Source: Bugula neritina
Taxonomy: Eukaryota > Bryozoa > Gymnolaemata > Cheilostomatida > Bugulidae
Assembly: GCA_964035545.1 (NCBI GenBank)
Contig: OZ037769.1
Span: 17,656,078-17,720,077, forward strand
Direction: 5' to 3'
DNA: 64,000 bases
Both the position numbers and the translations under genes were made by a program. Positions 35,465-50,335 of this stretch are shown here, in pieces (position 1 is the stretch's first letter; each line of letters opens with the position of its first letter). The notes under the pieces are model-generated. The model made no database searches. It was not told the DNA's origin and was given only the letters and a program-made list of their open reading frames with translations.

Positions 35465-38400
35465 CTGAATGAAGAGAGAGCTGAAAGTGCAGGGTTTATA
35501 TCAGTCTAGAAAATAGCTTTTTTCTGAAATAGCCAACATAGCTGCACACAAGCAAATAACACAACAGAGGAAAACATACTGTAGCTAACATAGCCTAATG
35601 TAGCTAACATAGCCTAATGTAGCTAACATAGCTATGTTAATACAATCAAAGCTGTAATGATTCAACAAAAGCTTTCCATGCTCATGTAATGCCCAAACAA
35701 TTTTTATGCCTTACAGTGTACCTGTAAAAGCACGTATGCCCAAATGTCAACAGCGAACAGGTTATGCAGAATAGATAATGTGGACAACATATTTTCTCCC
35801 TTATAGTGCAGTAGAAATATGTAACACAGGAGTTACCAACCTTTCCCTAATATTCCCCCTTTCATGAATATTTACTATTAATTTCCCCCTTTTGACAAAC
35901 TGTGAAAATTTTTTATAACTGGCATCATGATAATATAGGATACAACAATATACATTATATGAAAAGTGAAGCAGTATTTACAGCTCTAAATCCTGCATGG
36001 CACACTAACAACTATCAAGACAAACATCCACAATAAAAGTGACTTTAAAAACAACAAAATTTAGTTGAAGCATCAATAACCAGTTTTAGAGACTATAGAG
36101 AATAAGAACATTGTATATAATGCATAGTACCAGAGGCATATAGTTTAAATGTGAGACTTTGGCAGAATTTGGCTGCTACTGGTAAAACCCATTCCCTAGT
36201 AATTTAAAATTGGAATATTCAGCTGATTGGGGTAAAATAATATAATTATGATATAAAAGTAGACATCAACCACCAAGGGTATGTATAATCAGGTTAAGAT
36301 AAACCGCATAAAACTTCCAGGCCATACCAACTTATAGAGAAGCAAAATAGTACTCCATGAAAAGTTTGAAACTGTTTACTGGTAAAATTGTGATAAATTA
36401 AAAATTTCCGAATAATTTTATAAGTAGTTTAATCAAGGATTCATGTTATACTTCATAGGAATTGTTGGAACTTTACATAAGTTGGGAAAGCTTTTCCCTA
36501 ATGCATTATAGCTTTTCATGTATTATTACAGCTATGCAAGCTATATTACAATTTTCTGACACTCATTACGGCTACTAAACAATAGCTGACTTTTTTGACT
36601 GGTATAACAACCCAGTATTTTCATCTATCTTTACGCTTGTGTCTTGCAACTACGCTTACAACTTATGATGTAAAGGCTTTTACATCGATACTTTCTTTTA
36701 GACTGCTACAATAAATATCTCTATAATATATTAAAAACAACAGGAATTACCTCCATATAGCTCATCCAGCTGACCCATGTGAAGAATAATCTAGAATGAC
36801 TTTGTCCAACTTTATACCCAATTGGTTGGTTGTCTAGTAGCTGACCATCTGACCATCACAGCAGTTACTGCAAGAAGAAAGCAGTCTATAATTATGTGGT
36901 GTTGCATATCATGAAAAACAATGAAATAAAATACTAAATATAACTTATTTTATAAAACATTATTGAAGAAAGCAACAAAAGTAAAAATGGAGAACAACAG
37001 GGGGGGGGGGAATTCACATTTTTTATTGATGTATAGGTGTACAGAAGAGTGTCACACTTGATTAATTTAAAAAAATGATTTGTTGAAAGAGCCATAACCA
37101 AAAATCAAAATTGAAAGCCTGACTTGTTTTCTTACCACAAGCAAACATAGCACTATGTAAACTTATATTTTTTAATAAGAGGTTTTCACACATTCAGCAA
37201 TAAATTGACAGAACAAGAAATATGATTGAAAAGTGCTCATTTAGATGGAATGAGATTTGGTAGTATTTACAAGGTCCAAAATCAAATGAATTACTTATTG
37301 ATGGTTTTCAATGAATGCAATGAATGTATTAACATGAAAGTAAAATCCTAAAATAAAATTCCAATCATGTGCTGATTTTTCATCTCTTCAGTCAAGTTTT
37401 GTATGGAGCTAGGGTAAGGTTGGCAAGAGCTATTACAATAGGCTGTTTTAACTTTCATTAGAAATGCATATGGCAATTCTTGAATGAAATAAACAGCTAA
37501 AACTTTTAAAGCTAAATATAACGGCAGAAAAACAGCCAAGTGTTACGGTAGAATTAATCAACAGTGGACTTCATAGCTAACAGGACATATAGTATCAGTA
37601 TTTTATGTGCCGAACAGTACAGTTTCCTTTTAATCATCACTCTATAGTACAGTTCTATGTGCACAACTTCCCAAAGTTATATATTCTACACCTTACACAA
37701 TTATATTGCAACTTTTATCAAAAGCACATGCTTCAGTGTTTGAGTAGTAACGCTTGTTATGCTTATCCTAAATCATACTTTGTCCAAGGGAAGGTAGAAA
37801 AAGCTGAATCTAACATCATTTATGAGAGTAGCTATCTCCTGGTAGTAGCTTTATGAATGCTAAAACCTACTAGCACATAACACAGGGAAAGAGCAAATAT
37901 TGTTACAATAAACAATTCATTTAGACACAAACCTGAATGGATGAACAGTTTCGGTGAACCTAACACAGAGAGAAGACAACTTCTACATGTCGGCTTGTGA
38001 GCATCTCATGGATATAAAACCGGTCTTGATAGCAAGAGAACTTTTATCTGCATGTGGTTAAACACAACTACAAAACAGACAATAAATATTCTAAACTACC
38101 TTAATATATAAAACATTTTATTTTAATTAGCTAATAGTAAATGTTTGCAGAGCTGAGATACTAGTCTACTGACTACAAGTGATTAACTTGAACAAATTCA
38201 CAAGACTTGGAGTTAACAAGACTAAAATAATAAATAAACCATAACATTTTTACTACCAGTTCAAACAGAAATAGATATACATGAATTATAGACATCAGTT
38301 ATCAAGAAGAATACAAGAAGCACAAGATAATTCTTCCAATACATCGTGTAAAACTAGTAAAATTGAAACCACAGAGAAAATTATTGTAAATAATAAATAC

Positions 38401-39610
38401 CTAATTATAACCAAAATGGGGCTCACAGAACTGACCACAGCTGGCTAGGTCCTATCTTCCTGGTGTAGACCATATGTTCTCTAATGTGTGAATATCTGAG
38501 CTGCTCGGAGACATTCTAAAAAACAAAACACATTTGACAAATTGAAGTTGTTGAATAAATGATGACAGACATGTATGAGACAAATTATAGACTGTGAAAT
38601 CTAGAGTATGGGAAATTTGTATCATGATAAAATCAACTTAGTCTACAGAACCAGGAAAGACACTTCTTTGAATCAAAAACTTTTTCAGTTGAAACAACGT
38701 AAACTGAATATTCCACTTTTTAATTTCAAGGAATGATTATGACTATAATATGAGTATGTAACTGAAATAAAGTCAAAGAAATTGAATTATTGGGTAGGAG
38801 TTAAAATTTATTGCACAGTTATGGCTATTTTGAAAAGGAAAGTTGATTTCAATTATTAGCCATACAGTACAGAGTAGCAAATCAATGAATTAAAATCATA
38901 AGCTTGTACATGTGGTGAGCAAAGCAACAGCCGCACTATTACAGAAAGGTCATTGTAAAATGTTAGTGTAAATATTTGTGTGAAGTTTAATACTCCTGCA
39001 GAGGGCTTGATATAGAATCACAAAAAATATGTCTAATGATCATATATCACAACAGAATACCGTAATTATTAAAACATCATTATATTAATATATAAATTAA
39101 CCATCCCTTCAGTGTGGATAACAATTAATTAAGGCAAGCAGATAAAATCAAGCTGAAGACAGGTTTATTGTAAAATGAAAAATTTATAGAACGAAAATGG
39201 AAAAAAAACTGCAAACACTGAAATAAAAATAAAATATGATACAAGCAAAAATGGCTTGGCATATTATATAATTAGTGGTAGGTACAGCAGCACCAATATT
39301 ATGCTTAGACAAGAAATTATCCCAAAGGATAAATTTTCAATAAACTAAAGAAATGAGCACTGACTCACTGCATCAACTATTAGCTAGAAAACCTTACATC
39401 AAACTAAAAGCAGTATAACAGCTAGGGTGCTAAAATGTATAGCTCACTATTTGTAGTATTACTAACATTATTATTCCTAGTATATTGATTTTGTGGTTTA
39501 GTTCAACAAACCAGAGGAGAACAGGGTAAAATTGTTACCTTGAAATCAAGCCAATTCAAAGCCAAGCTAAATTGAGATTTATTATATAAGCCTTGCAGCT
39601 GCATTTACTC
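35062..39610 (-). repeat. Segmental duplication copy B (inverted relative to A)
   Basis: Reading leftward on the minus strand it keeps the order of copy A from about 28,970 through the PSMB7-like exons. It ends abruptly near 39,610, where the promoter-proximal part is replaced by unrelated sequence (39,615-40,040) that recurs at 47,940-48,335. Confidence 0.85.
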
Positions 39611-39614
39611 AATT

Positions 39615-41215
39615 GAGTGCTTTAAATATTTGTTTTTGTTTTTGGAAATTTTTTAAAAGTTCTTAAACTTGTTCATTGAGCTAAAACATATAAAACACTA
39701 TAAATTAAGCTCATGAATTACAACCATGTTCAGTGCCAGTGAGATGCACAGAATAAAACGTGTCCATCATTGAAACTGTAATTAAATCAAGTTTATGTTG
39801 ATAATCAAATAAAGTTTGTTCAATTAAACAATTTATTTGTTCAATTAAACAATTTATTTATAATTTTTATTATAAATCTTTAGTGAAAACATGTAACAAA
39901 GGGCAAAAAACTGGGTGAAATCATCCGCAACTACCCTCTGTAAACATATAGTAATATGAGGCACGCCTCCTACCGATAAGTAGCATAATGGTGGACAACG
40001 CCCTAAAATCGCCGCTCTCATATCGATCATCTCAGGGCTGAGGCTGACAAGAGCTTTTACAATAGGCTGTTTTAACTTTTATTAGAAACATGTTTGGCAA
40101 TTTTTGAATGATATTAACAGCTACAACTTTTAAAACAAAATAAAACGACAGAAAAGCAGCTATGTGTTAAGGTAGTGTTAATCAACAGTGGATTTCATAG
40201 CTAATAGGAGCAGATATAGGTCAACTGAGCTCACCTAACTGCCTAGCACTGGAAGTTTTACTAATTCCTCCAAGGGTTGGTAGTGAAGGTTAGACAACAC
40301 AAACTTAATGAAAGGAAGAGTTAATATTGTAGCAGTAAGCAATTCATTTAAACACAAACCTGAACTGATGAAAAGTTTTGATGAATCAAGCGCAGAGAGA
40401 AGTCAACTTCTACGTGTTGGCTTGTGAGCATCTCATGGATATAAAACTGGTCTTGATATCAAGGTATAGCTTCTATCTGCATGTGGTTAAACACAACTAC
40501 AAAACAGAAAATTGAAATTTATTATAACTATAATTATAAGCCTTGCAGTTGCATTTACTCAAATGACTGCAGTATCAAATTGACTAGAAATGGGTAGCAG
40601 CAGTCTATCAATTAAATAAAATAATCAATGTGAATTCCAAGCCTATGAATAAATACAGATCAACAACCAGTAAACTAAAAGATAACGTTGGTAAAAAGTT
40701 ATTAAATGACATGCTAAACAAAGGTTTACCTTGGTAAGATGACCAAACAATTTCAGTTACACGAACATTCACTATGAAGAGCAATTTACTACAATGACAG
40801 TGCAGCAGACGTGCTCAGTCATCCGTAACCAATCACTGCTCAGTCGTCTGTAACTGATCACGTGATTATTGGGGCATGCGCTATATCTCATGACTCACTT
40901 CCAATGGTGTTAGCAATTCAGTGCAATCTGTATGCAGCAAAAAGAGCAATACTAATTTTGGTGCCTAAGATTCTATGAGGCTTCAAGTTACAGAATATAA
41001 TGAAGGGAAAACAGAGATGTAGCAATCAAATACTTTTAAAAATTTGTCCTCTTTATGCAGCATTATCAATCATGCTTAGGGCAAAATAAACAGGAAAAGA
41101 TATCACTACTAAATTAACCATTAAGAAAACAAAAAACAATTTAATGACCCAAAAAGACATAAAGAAATTGAACAGGTGAGCTCAAGAAACTGCTTGTTCT
41201 AGAAGCCATTCAGGT
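39615..41215 (-). repeat. Segmental duplication copy B' (short, inverted)
   Basis: On the minus strand it has the upstream region (about 41,215-40,930), a promoter-like block with one CACGTG (about 40,860), the 29.8-kb exon-like block (40,370-40,500), a diverged 30.0-kb block (40,200-40,260) and the 30.47-kb landmark (about 40,045-40,090). It then runs into the 425-bp segment shared with 47,940-48,335. It lacks the 29.36-kb block. Confidence 0.75.
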
Positions 41216-44200
41216 AAATGATGAAAATGAGTGTTGCAACTTGGTGTTTTGATTTTTGGAATTTTTATGGAGCTTTATCATTCTTTAAACCATTCACCTT
41301 TAAATCACTAATTTCTGTTATTGAATGCAACTAGATATTAGCATGAGGTTAGGGACCTACAGCAAAAGGCCAGGGTTTTGCTTGCCCTTGCTTAGTCACA
41401 ACTCTGACTACTGTTTGCAGGTAAACATTGAAATACTTGTTCACATGTGTTGGGGCAGGTCATGGTCATGAATTACTAGACATTCTGTATAGCATTAAGT
41501 TTACTATAAGATGTGTATACTGCGTCACTGCCTGATGAAACAACACTTGTCAATAATAATTTTAAATAGCATGATTCTTAGGATGAGGAGAATTTTTACT
41601 TAATGCAATCTCATATTTCTAAACACTTATAGTTCTCAATAATTTAAATGTATACTGAAAATACATCAAACTTAAATATTTGGTAAATAATAGTAAGAGA
41701 AGTAGAGGCTATGATATAACAACAGAGAACAATTAAAGGACTGGAGAAAATAATGAGTTGAAATAAAACATACCACGGACAGATAAAGATGAGGCTTACA
41801 GGGATGGAAGAATAACACAGAGAGAAAAAGAGTACAGGTTGCTGTTCCTCTGCCCATTCTGTAACACAAAAAATAGTAAATAAACTTGTTCAAAATACAA
41901 TAGAAAAAAGGAAGCAATAAAAACATCACCTGTAGAATTTTTTCTATCAAATTGACAAACTTATTAGCAAATTCCAAGCATTCGGAAAACCCTCAACACT
42001 ATGCTAACACTGTATAGGAGTATATATTATATATAAAGTTTCCAACTGGTTAAATAATTGAACCAACATCAAAATTCTCTACTCGTATTATACAGATGTG
42101 TGATATAAGTAGGAAATCTAGTAACCTAATGAGTTTAGTATAAAACAGTATAAATTTACAGCTCTAAAACCTGCATGGTAAACCAACAAGTCAAAACATC
42201 AAGGCAGACATTCACAATAAAAGTGACTGTAAAACATTAAAATTTAATTAAAGCACGAAACAGGTTTTTTTTTAGAGAATACAGTATAGAAAATAAGTAT
42301 GTTGTATAATGCATAGTAGGAGAGACTTTGACAAAATTACACTGCGCCCAAGCTAACACCCAAATGCTAGTCAGTCAAAATTGGAATATTCAACAGATTG
42401 GGGTAAAATAATATAATTACGGTATACAGGTAGACATCAACCACCAAGGGTATGTATAATCAGGTTAAGATAAACCGCATAAAACTTCCAGGCCATACCA
42501 ACTTACAGAGAAGTAAAATAATATATCAGTTCAACCCTAGTCAAATTTTATTTGTAATTCTTAAAAATATAACTTGATGAAAAGTTTGAAACTGTTTACT
42601 GGTTAAATTGTGATTAATTTAAAATCCCCCCCCCCCCAAATAATTCTATAAGTAGTTTAATCAAGGATTCATGTTATACTTAATAAGAATTGTTGGGACT
42701 TTACAGAAGTTGGGAAAGTTTTTCCCTAATGCATTATAGCTTTTCATGTATAATTATTACAGCTATGCAAGCTATATTACACAATAGCTGACCTTTTTGA
42801 CTGGTATAACAACCCAGTATTTTCATTTATCTTTACGCTTGCAACTTATGATGTAAAGGTTTTTACATTGCTACTTTCTTTTAGACTGCTACAATAAATA
42901 TATTAAAAACAACAGGAATTACCTCCATATAGCTCATCCAGCTGACACATGCCAAAAATAATCTAGAATGACTTTGTCGAACTTTATACCCAATTGGTTG
43001 GTTGTCTAGTAGATGACCATGTGACCATCACAGCAGTTACTGCAAGAAGAAAGCAGTCTATAATTATGTGGTGTTGCATATCATGAAAAACAATGAAATA
43101 AAATACTAAATATAACTTATTTTATAAAACATTATTGAAGAAAGCAACAAAAGTAAAAATGGAGAACAACAGGGGGGGGGGGGATTCACATTTTTTATTG
43201 ATGTATAGGTGTACAGAAGAGTGTCACACTTGATTAATTTAAAAAAATGATTTGCTGAAAGAGCCATAACCAAAAATCAAAAATGAAAGCCTGACTTGTT
43301 TTCTTACCACAAGCAAACATAGCACTATGTAAACTTATATTTTTTAATAAGAGGTTTTCACACATTCAGCAATAAATTGACAGAACAAGAAATATGATTG
43401 AAAAGTGCTCATTTAGATGGAATGAGGTTTGGTAGTATTTACAAGGTCCAAAATCAAATGAATTACTTATTGATGGTTTTCAATGAAGGCAATGATTTTA
43501 TTAACAGGAAAGTAAAATCTTAAAAATAAAATTCCCAACCATGTGCTGATTTTTTCTCTCTCCAGTCAAATTTTGTATGGAGCTAGGGTAAGGTTGACAA
43601 GAGCTTTTACAATAGGCTGTTTTAACTTTCATTAGAAACACGTATGGCAATTCTTAAACGAAATAAACAGCTATAACTTTTAAAGCTAAATAAAACGACA
43701 GAAAAACAGCCAAGTGTTACGGTAACATTATTCAACTGTGGAGTTCATAGCTAACAGGACATATAGTATAAATATTTTATGTACCCCACTCACACAGTTG
43801 CATTTTAATCATCACTCTATACAGTTCTATGTGCACAACTTTACAAAGTTATATATTCTACACTTTATACAATTATATTGCCACTTTGATCAAAAGCACA
43901 TGCTTCACTATTTGAGTAGTAACGCTTGTTATGCTCATCTTAAACCAAACTTTGTTGAAGAAAAGGTAGAAAAAGCTGAATCTAACATCATTTACGAGAG
44001 TAGCTATCCCCTAGGAGCTAGAATAAAACTACTAAGGAGCAGATATGGGTCAACTGAGTTCACCTCATTGCCATGCACTGGTAGTAGCTTTATGAATGCT
44101 AAAATCTAATAGCACATAACACAGGGAAAGAGTAAATATTTATACAATAAAAAATTAATTTAGACACAAACCTGAACCAATGGAAGGTTTTGATGAATCA

Positions 44201-46265
44201 AACACAGAGAGAAGACAACTTCTACATGTCGGCTTGTGAGCATCTCATGGATATAAAACTGGTCTTGGTAGCAAGGTGACTTCTATCTGCATGTGGTTAA
44301 ACACAACTACAAAACAGACAATAAATATTCTAAACTACCTTAATATATAAAACATTTCATTTTAATTAGCTAATAGTGAATGTTTGCAGAGCTGAGATAC
44401 TAGTCTAATGACTACAAGTGATTAACTTGAACAAATTCACAAGACTTGGAGTTAACAAGACTAAAATAATAAATAAACCATAACATTTTTACTACCAGTT
44501 CAAACAGAAATAGATATACATGAATTATGGACATCAGTTATCAAGAAGAATACAAGAAGCACAAGATGATTCTTCCAATACATCGTGTAAAACTAGTAAA
44601 ATTGAAACCACAGAGAAAATTATTGTAAATAATAAATACCTAATTAAAACCAAAATGGGGCTCTCAGAACTGACCACAGTTGGCTAGGTCCTATCTTCCT
44701 GGTGTAGACCATATGTTCTCTAATGTGTGAATATCTGAGACATTCTAAAAAAATAAACACATTTGACAAATTAAAGTTGTTGAATAAATGATGACAGACA
44801 TGTATGAGACAAATTATAGACTGTGAAATCTAGAGTATGGGAAATTTGTATCATGATAAAATCAACTTAGTCTACAGAACCAGGAAAGACACTTCCTTTA
44901 ATCAGAAACTTTTTCAGTTGAAACAACGTAAACTGAATATTCCACTTTTTAATTTCAAGGAATGATTATGACTATAATAATATGAGTATGTAACTGAAAT
45001 AAAGTCAAACAAATTGAATTATTGGGTAGGAGTTAGAACGCATTGCACAGTTATGGCTATTTTGAAAAGAAAATTTGATTTCAATTATGAGCCATACAGT
45101 ACAGAGTAGCAAATCAATGAAATAAAATCATAAGCTTGTACATGTGGTGAGCAAAGCAACAGCCGCACTATTACAGAAAGGTCATTGTAAAATGTTAGTG
45201 TAAATATTTGTGTGAAGTCTAATACTCCTGCAGAGGGCTTGATATAGAATCACAAAAATTATGTCTAATGATCATATATCACAACAAAATACCGTAATTA
45301 TTAAAACGGCATTATATTAATAGATTAATTAACCATCCCTTCAGTGTGGATAACAATTAATTAAGGCAAGCAGATAAAATCAAGCTGAAGACAGGTCTAT
45401 TGTAAAATGAAAAATTTATAGAATGAAAATGAAAAAAAAACTTTAAACGCTGAAATAAAAAGAAAATATGATGTCAGCAAAAATGGCTTGGCATATTATA
45501 TGATTAGTGGTACAGCAGCACCAGTATTATGCTTAGACAAGAAATTATCCCAAAGGATAAATTTTCAATAAACTAAAGAAATGAGCACTGACTCACTGCA
45601 TCAACTATTAGCTAGAAAACCTTACATGAAACTAAAAGAAGTAACAGCTAGGGTGCTAAAATGTATAGCTCACTAATTGAAGTATTATACTAAGATTGTT
45701 ATTCTTAGTATCGATTTTGTAGTTTAGTTCAACAAACCAGAGAAGAACAGGGTCGAAGTTATTTTGAAATCAAGCCAATTTAAAGCCAAGCTAAATTGAA
45801 ATTCATTATAGAAGCTTTGCAGCTGCATTTACTCAATTGACTGCAGAATTGCATTGACAAGAAATGAGGAGCAGTTTATCAATTAAGTACAAAACTTAAT
45901 GTGAATTCCGAGAATGAATGAATACAGATCAACAGTTTACTAAAGAAAATGTTAGTAAAAAGCTATTATAAATAAAGTATTGAATAGAGAATTACCTTAT
46001 TGGTGCCATGACCAAGCAGTTTCAGTTGCTGGACCAGTTTCAGAATCTAATGAAGGGAAAGCAGAGATGTAGCAATCAGATACTTTTAAAAAAAAGTGTC
46101 CTCTTTAAGCAGCATTATCAATAATGTTTAGGGCAAAATAAAGAAGAAATAAGCTAGATTAACCATAAAGAAAAGAAACACAAATTAATGACACAAAGAG
46201 ACATAAAGAAATTGAACAGGTGAGCTACAGAAACTGCTTGCTCTAGAAGCTATTCAGGTGAATAA
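41216..46265 (-). repeat. Segmental duplication copy C (inverted)
   Basis: On the minus strand it contains the upstream region (46,265-46,030), then the exon-like blocks at 44.7, 44.2, 44.0 and 43.0 kb. The promoter core with CACGTG is deleted near 46,025. Its far end differs from copies A and B: instead of PSMB7-like exons it carries a block at 41,760-41,880, also at 46,645-46,770 and 50,720-50,845, which begins TGTTACAG|AATGGGCAGAG on the minus strand. Confidence 0.8.
43738..44109 (+). other. Longest non-satellite open frame in the duplicated region, probably antisense chance
   Basis: A 123-codon plus-strand frame in copy C is antisense to the exon-like 30.0-kb block. Copies A and B keep only parts of it (92 and 83 codons, with other starts), and copies B' and D have lost it. 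The preserved part reads KVEKAESNIIYESSYPLGAR. It has no recognised domain. I list it because it is the largest such frame, not because it is supported as a gene. Confidence 0.15.
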
Positions 46266-49200
46266 TGAAAATGAGTGTTGCAACGTGGAATTTGACTTTT
46301 GAAATTTTTATGGAGCTTCATCATCCTTCTACCCATTCACCATTAAATCACTAATTTCTCTTATCGAATGCAACTAGATATTAGCATGAGGTTAGGGACC
46401 TACAGCAAAAGGACAGGGCTGTGCATGCCCTTGCTTACTCCCAACTCTGACTACTGGTTGCAGGTAAACATTCAACTACTTGTTTAAAATGTGTTGGGGC
46501 AGGTCATGGTCATGAATTACTAGACAATCTGTATAGCATTAAGTTGACTATAATATGTGTGTACTGTCACTGTATGCCTGATGAAATAACTTTTATGGAC
46601 ATCAATTTTAAATAGCAGGAATTTGGGATAAGGTAACTTTAAAATAAAACATACCACAGACAGATAAAGATGAGGCTTACAGGGATGGGAAGAATAACAC
46701 AGAGAGAAAAAGAGTACAGGTTGCTGTTCCTCTGCCCATTCTGTAACACAAAAAAATAGTAAATAAACTTGTTCAAAATACAATAGAAAAAGGAAATCAT
46801 GAGTTATGGCAATAGAAACATCACCTGTAGAATTTTTCCTATCAAATTGACAAATTTACTAGTAAATTCCAAGCATTCAGAAAACCCTCAACACTATGTT
46901 AACTCTGTAGAAGTATATATTATATCTAAAGTTTCTAAGTGGTTAAATGATTGAACCAACATCAAAATTTTCTACTCATATATAATACAGATGTGTGATA
47001 TAAATAGGAAATCTAGTAATGTAATGAGTCTTGTGAAACAGTATAAATTTACAGCTCTAAAACCCACGCCGCAAACCAACAATTCAAAGAATCAAGACAG
47101 AAATTCACAATAAAAGTAGCTTTAAAACAATATAATTTAGTTGAAGCATGAAACACCAGTTTTAGAAAATATAGAAAATAAGTATATTGTATAATGCATA
47201 CTACGAGAGACTTTGACAAAATTACGCTGTACATGCCACAGTTAGCCCTAATTTGCGAATAATTCAAAAATGCAACATCCAGCTGCATGACTGAAACTGA
47301 AAACTTGGACATGCGAAAGTAATAACCGGCTAACCTCACACTTCAAATAGAGTAGTATGCAGTTCACCTCAGTCTGAAAATAGTTCAGGTCAAGCAAAGA
47401 TCAAACAACTCCAACTAATACCAAACCATCCAGAAGGAATATTATGAAGCAGCAATCAGTAACCTGTAAGTGAAACAAACCAACACTGGGTTTGAGCCAG
47501 GAAGGTTTCAGACATATCTAAAGCAAATAAAGTTGCAAAGATATGTAAATGATATCTTTATACGAAGCTAGGGTGGGGCAAAGGTGATCTATATGAGAGT
47601 GGCGACTTTAGGGAATCATGGAGACATCAGTATGCAGAATTCTGCGCTGCGAGTTTATAAAAGTTAAAAAGGGAAAATTTTGTCACTTTTTTATTTCATT
47701 ATTATTTCTATTTTATGTGTACATTTTTAAAACTCACTCACTAATAATTATGCACGTGTAGCTTAATATATTGACAATAGAAAGCCCAAAGTTATTCAAT
47801 TTAGTTTCAAATAGCATGAGGAAATTTATTTGAATTAAATTCTTAAGAATTATTATTATTTGAACTATTTTAAAAATTTTTATCCAATACTAAGTTCACA
47901 CCTTTGAAGCCATAAAAACAATCATTAAATAATTCATTGAGTGCGTTAAAATATTTTTTTTGTTTTTGGAATTTTTTTAAAAGTTCTTGAACTTCTTTAT
48001 TGAGTTGAAACATATAAAACAGTATAAATTAAGCTCATGAATTACAACCGTGTTCAGTGCCAGTAAGCTGCACAGAATAAAACGTGTCCATCATTGAAAA
48101 TGCAATTAAATCAAGTTTCTGTTGATGATCGAATAAAAATTGTTGAATTCATTTATAATTTTTATCATAAATCTTTAGGGAAAACATGCAAAAAAGGACA
48201 AAAACTCAGTGAAATTATTACGCAACAATCCACTGTAATTATATAATAATATGAGGCACGCCTCCTACCAATAAGTAGCATAATGGTGGACAACGCCCTA
48301 AGATTGCCACTCTCATATCGATCATCTCAGGGCTGAGGCTGACAAGAGCTTTTACAATAGGCCGTTTTAACTTTTATTAGAAACATGTTTGGCAATTTTT
48401 GAATGAAATTAACAGCTACAACTTTTAAAACAAATTAAAACGACAGAAGTGTTAATCAACAGTGGATTTCATAGCTAATAGGAGCAGATATAGGTCAACT
48501 GAGTTTACCTAACTGTCTAGCACTGGAAGTTTTACTAATTCCAAGGGTTGGTAGTAAAGGTTAGACAACTTTAACTTAATGAAAGGAAGAGTTAGTAATG
48601 TTGCAGTAAGCAATTCATTTAAACACACACCTGAACTGATGAAAAGTTTCGTTGAATCAAACACAGAGAGAAAACAACTTCTACATGTCGGCTTGTGAGC
48701 ATCTCATGGATATAAAACGGGTCTTGATGGCAAGGTGACTTCTATCTGCATGTGGTTAAACACAACTACAAAACGGACAATAAATTTTCTAAAATACCTT
48801 GATTTATAAAACATTTCATTTCAATTTGCTATCGAGCTGAGATTCTAGTCTAAAGACTACAAGTGATTAACTTGAACAAATTCACAGGACTTGGAGTTAA
48901 CAAGACTAAAATTATGAATAAAAGATAACATTTTTACTACTTCAAACAGAAATAGATAAACATGAATTATGGACATTAAAATACAAGAAGTACAAGATAA
49001 TGATTTGCCTAACATCATTTAAAATTGGTAAAATTAAAAACAGAGAAAATTATTGTAAATAATAAGTACCTAATTGTAACCAAGATGGGGCTCTCAGAAC
49101 TGACCACAGTTGGCTAGGTCCTATCTTCCTGGTGAAAACCATATGTTCTCTAATGTGTGAATATCTGAGCTGCTCGGAGTGATTCTAAAAAACAAAACAC

Positions 49201-50335
49201 ATTTGATAAATTAAAATTGTTGAATAAATGATGACAGATATATATGAGACATCTCATAGGTCCTAAAATCTAGAGTATTGAAAATTGTATCATGATAGAA
49301 TCAACATAGTCTACAGAACCAGAAAAAAACTTCTTTGAACAAGAAATATAACTTGTTTTTTATAGTTACAGCAGTTTAAACTGAATTTATTCCACTTAAA
49401 CTTTTCAATTTCGAACCATGATTATGACCATGATGAGTATGTAACTGAAATAAAGTAAAACAAAATAAATCATTCAGCATAAGTTGAACGTTATTATAGC
49501 GAGAAAAAAATTAAAATATTAGATTTCAATTATACTATTATTCTTAGTATTGATTTTGTAGTTCAGTTCAACAGACCAGAGTAGAACAGGGTAAAAGTTA
49601 CGTCAAAGTCAAGCCAATTTGAAGCAAAGCTAAATTGAAATTAATTATAACTATAATTATAAACCTTGCAGTTGCATTTACTCAAATGACTGCAGTATCA
49701 AATTGACTAGAAATGGGTAGCAGTCTATCAATTAAGTACAATATTCAATGTGAATTCCAAGCCTATGAATAAATACAGATCAACAATCAGTAAACTAAAG
49801 ATAATGTTGGTAAAAAATTAATAAATGACATGCTAAACAAAGGTTACCTTGGTAAGATGACCAAACAATTTCAGTTGCACGATCATTCACTACGAAGAGC
49901 AACTTACTATAATAATGACAGTGCAGCAGACGTGCTTAGTCATCCGTAACCAATCATTGCTCAGTCGTCTGTAACTGATCACGTGATTATTGGGGCATGC
50001 GCTATATCTCATGACTCACTTCCAATGGTGTTAGCAATTCAGTGCAATATGTATGCAGCAAAAAGACCAATACTAATTTTGGTGCCTAAGATTCTATGAG
50101 GCTTCAAGTTTCAGAATATAATGAAAGGAAAACAGAGATGTAGCAATCAAATACTTTTAAAAATTTGTCCTCTTTATGCAGCATTATCAATCATGCTTAG
50201 GGCAAAATAAACAGGAAAAGATATCACTATGCTAAATTAACCATCAAGAAAAGAAACACAAATTCACGACACAAAGAGGCATAAAGTAATTAAACAGGTG
50301 AGCTAAGAAAACTGCTTGTTCTAGAAGCCATTCAG
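46266..50335 (-). repeat. Segmental duplication copy D (inverted)
   Basis: It contains the upstream region (50,335-50,060), a promoter-like block (about 49,850-50,020), exon-like blocks at 49.13, 48.70 and 48.5 kb, the segment shared with B' (47,940-48,335), the 30.58-kb block (47,330-47,470) and the 41.8-kb-type block (46,645-46,770). Sequence between 47,540 and 47,940 has no counterpart I could see. Confidence 0.8.
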
